Shown here in pieces: positions 9,187 through 10,380 of a stretch of 10,380 nucleotides of DNA. This DNA is from CALBPI01 sp039815365 (GTDB taxonomy: Bacteria > Pseudomonadota > Gammaproteobacteria > Steroidobacterales > Woeseiaceae). The stretch spans positions 1 through 10,380 of the forward strand of contig JBCBZK010000126.1 of the NCBI GenBank assembly GCA_039815365.1. Reading direction: 5' to 3'. The notes under the pieces were generated by a model. The model saw only the letters and a program-made list of their open reading frames with translations. It was not told where the DNA came from and searched no databases. How positions within the stretch are numbered: position 1 is the first letter of the stretch; every line of letters starts with the position of its first letter. The translations under genes and the position numbers were made by a program.

Positions 9187-10327
9187 CAAGGTATTCATCG
9201 CGCTCGCCGCGATGCTTGCTCTTTCAGCCGCCTCAGCCAACGCCCATCTGCTCAACATGAGCAGAATCGACATCATGTTGATCGACGAACAGCAAGTACT
9301 GATAACAGCGCAGCTCGATCTCACGCGAGCGTTTGGTAGTGCGGATGCGTTTTTCGAAGCAGCACAAGTGTCGTCGCCGATGCGTGATGCAATGATTATC
9401 ACGAAACTCGCGACAGCAGCACAAGCGATTGAATTGTTCGCGGGCGGCGTGCGGATCGACCTGCGCGCAACAGATATTGAATTCCCGGTAGTAGCACTCG
9501 CCGACTTTCGCTCGCCGCTCGAGTGGCCGCGAGCGACCATCACATTTGCGGGCATTTTGCCGTCGCAGTCGACGCCGACTGACGCGGGCATTCAGGTGCG
9601 ATTCACCGATGGTTTCGTATTCGAAGAGCCGTTAGCGACAACGATTCGATCGCTACCAGATGGTGTCTCAAAAAGTCGCTGGTTAGTGACCTTCCAACGT
9701 AGTCCGGTTGTTGCCGCACCGAATTGGTTCGCGGTTACAGGTCTTACAGCAGGTATGACACGCCCGGTAGATGCCGCGCCTGTTTTCGTTGACTACTTCA
9801 ACATTGGTTTTTGGCACATCGTGCCCGCCGGCATCGATCATCTGCTGTTCGTTTTGACTTTGGTACTCGCGGTACGTTTGATCAAATCCTTGTTGATCGT
9901 GTTGTCGTTGTACACGTTAGCGCATTCACTGAGTTTCGCCATTGCAGCGTTGGGGCTCTTGCCGCCAGCGATGCTTCAGGTAGAACCATTGATTCTTCTG
10001 AGTATCGTCGTTACCGCGCTACTCAATTGCCGCACTCGCTCTACAGCCACGCACGCGTCATTGCTGGCATTCGGATTAGGATTGCTGCACGGGTTAGGGT
10101 TTGCCAATGCACTCGCGGGTTCTGGTCTGCCAACCGAGCAGCGCTTGTTGTCATTGCTGGGCTTCAACATGGGCGTTGAGGCGGCGCAGCTGTTGTGGGT
10201 TGCGTTGTTGTTGCCAATTTGGTGGAGCTATCGCTATCCGTGGTTCGTGTCACGAGTGCGCCGACCAATTTCAATGGTCATCGCGCTGATCGCGATCGCA
10301 TGGCTAGTGATGCACATTCAAGGTTAG
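9149..10327 (+). CDS. HupE/UreJ-type membrane protein with periplasmic domain
   Basis: The 392-residue protein has the HupE/UreJ_2 layout. A signal peptide (Arg6-Arg7, Lys14, hydrophobic core 15-30) has likely cleavage after ANA at 30-32, leaving a mature N-terminal His33. A mostly beta, presumably periplasmic region spans about 33-210. About six membrane segments follow (roughly 217-240, 246-270, 278-293, 303-323, 336-358, 373-390). Conserved polar residues of the family lie in the membrane: FWHIVPAGIDHLLFVL (His223, Asp230, His231), LAHSLSF (His259), VEP (Glu279), LLHGLGFA (His314) and FNMGVEAAQ (Glu344). HupE/UreJ relatives include nickel permeases next to hydrogenase and urease genes; neither is present here, so the metal or substrate is unknown. 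The gene overlaps the amidohydrolase by 38 bases, implying co-expression. An earlier start would add 9-12 residues. Confidence 0.8.
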   Translation: MLVQVRRILSSGSKVFIALAAMLALSAASANAHLLNMSRIDIMLIDEQQVLITAQLDLTRAFGSADAFFEAAQVSSPMRDAMIITKLATAAQAIELFAGGVRIDLRATDIEFPVVALADFRSPLEWPRATITFAGILPSQSTPTDAGIQVRFTDGFVFEEPLATTIRSLPDGVSKSRWLVTFQRSPVVAAPNWFAVTGLTAGMTRPVDAAPVFVDYFNIGFWHIVPAGIDHLLFVLTLVLAVRLIKSLLIVLSLYTLAHSLSFAIAALGLLPPAMLQVEPLILLSIVVTALLNCRTRSTATHASLLAFGLGLLHGLGFANALAGSGLPTEQRLLSLLGFNMGVEAAQLLWVALLLPIWWSYRYPWFVSRVRRPISMVIALIAIAWLVMHIQG

Positions 10328-10337
10328 CGCAGCGGCT

Positions 10338-10376
10338 ACGCTCGCTTTAATCATCGTATGTGCTTAAAGCGAGCGT
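10338..10376 (+). terminator. Terminator-like 13-bp inverted repeat
   Basis: ACGCTCGCTTTAA (10338-10350) and TTAAAGCGAGCGT (10364-10376) are perfect 13-base inverted complements around a 13-base loop, starting 10 bases after the hupE-like stop codon. The position fits transcript termination or 3'-end protection. The four bases visible beyond the stem are GTTG and the window ends there, so a U-tract is not shown. The symmetry would also allow it to serve a convergent gene beyond the window. Confidence 0.55.
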
Positions 10377-10380
10377 GTTG

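Noticed and set aside
9091..9591. Minus-strand open frame of 166 codons across the deaminase/hupE-like junction.
   Set aside because: It lies opposite two well-supported + strand genes and its low-complexity Ala/Ser composition does not suggest a real protein.
7520..10299. GCGATCGC octamers (7520-7527 and 10292-10299), like the HIP1 repeat of cyanobacteria.
   Set aside because: I noticed only these two copies, both within coding sequence, which is not the high density expected of HIP1, and the gene content is not cyanobacterial.

Overview
The window reads as an ordinary chromosomal stretch of a heterotrophic proteobacterium, most likely a gammaproteobacterium or betaproteobacterium. The grounds are proteobacterial-type meta-cleavage (lig/pmd/gal) enzymes, recognisable Shine-Dalgarno sites, tight gene spacing and a middling GC content judged by eye. 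All genes run on the + strand. I see no mobile element, tRNA, rRNA or CRISPR array, and no gap over 300 bases lacks a gene.

Region 1 (1-4271) is a catabolic operon for the lower part of the protocatechuate/gallate 4,5-cleavage pathway: the 3' end of ligK (4-carboxy-4-hydroxy-2-oxoadipate aldolase), ligU/galD (oxalomesaconate isomerase), ligJ (hydratase), ligI (2-pyrone-4,6-dicarboxylate hydrolase) and ligC (4-carboxy-2-hydroxymuconate semialdehyde dehydrogenase). Together they take the ring-cleavage product to pyruvate plus oxaloacetate. The gene order K-U-J-I-C is almost the reverse of the reaction order C-I-U-J-K. The ring-opening dioxygenase (LigAB), a transporter and a regulator are not in the window; if present they probably lie upstream of position 1.

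Region 2 (4272-7226) has a 192-base gap holding a -10-like box and a leader that can fold through a perfect 9-bp outer stem, followed by acnB. This is a 920-residue aconitase B of the long subtype that I associate with Bacteroidota. It would process citrate made from the oxaloacetate and pyruvate the lig operon releases, although it appears to have its own promoter.

Region 3 (7227-10380) has two overlapping genes: an adenine-deaminase-family amidohydrolase with a signal peptide, so probably periplasmic, and a HupE/UreJ-type membrane protein with a large periplasmic domain. A perfect 13-bp inverted repeat just downstream is a terminator candidate. This pair is the least understood part of the window. 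I found no convincing wholly new system. The exported deaminase plus HupE-like pair and the folded acnB leader are the best candidates for follow-up.
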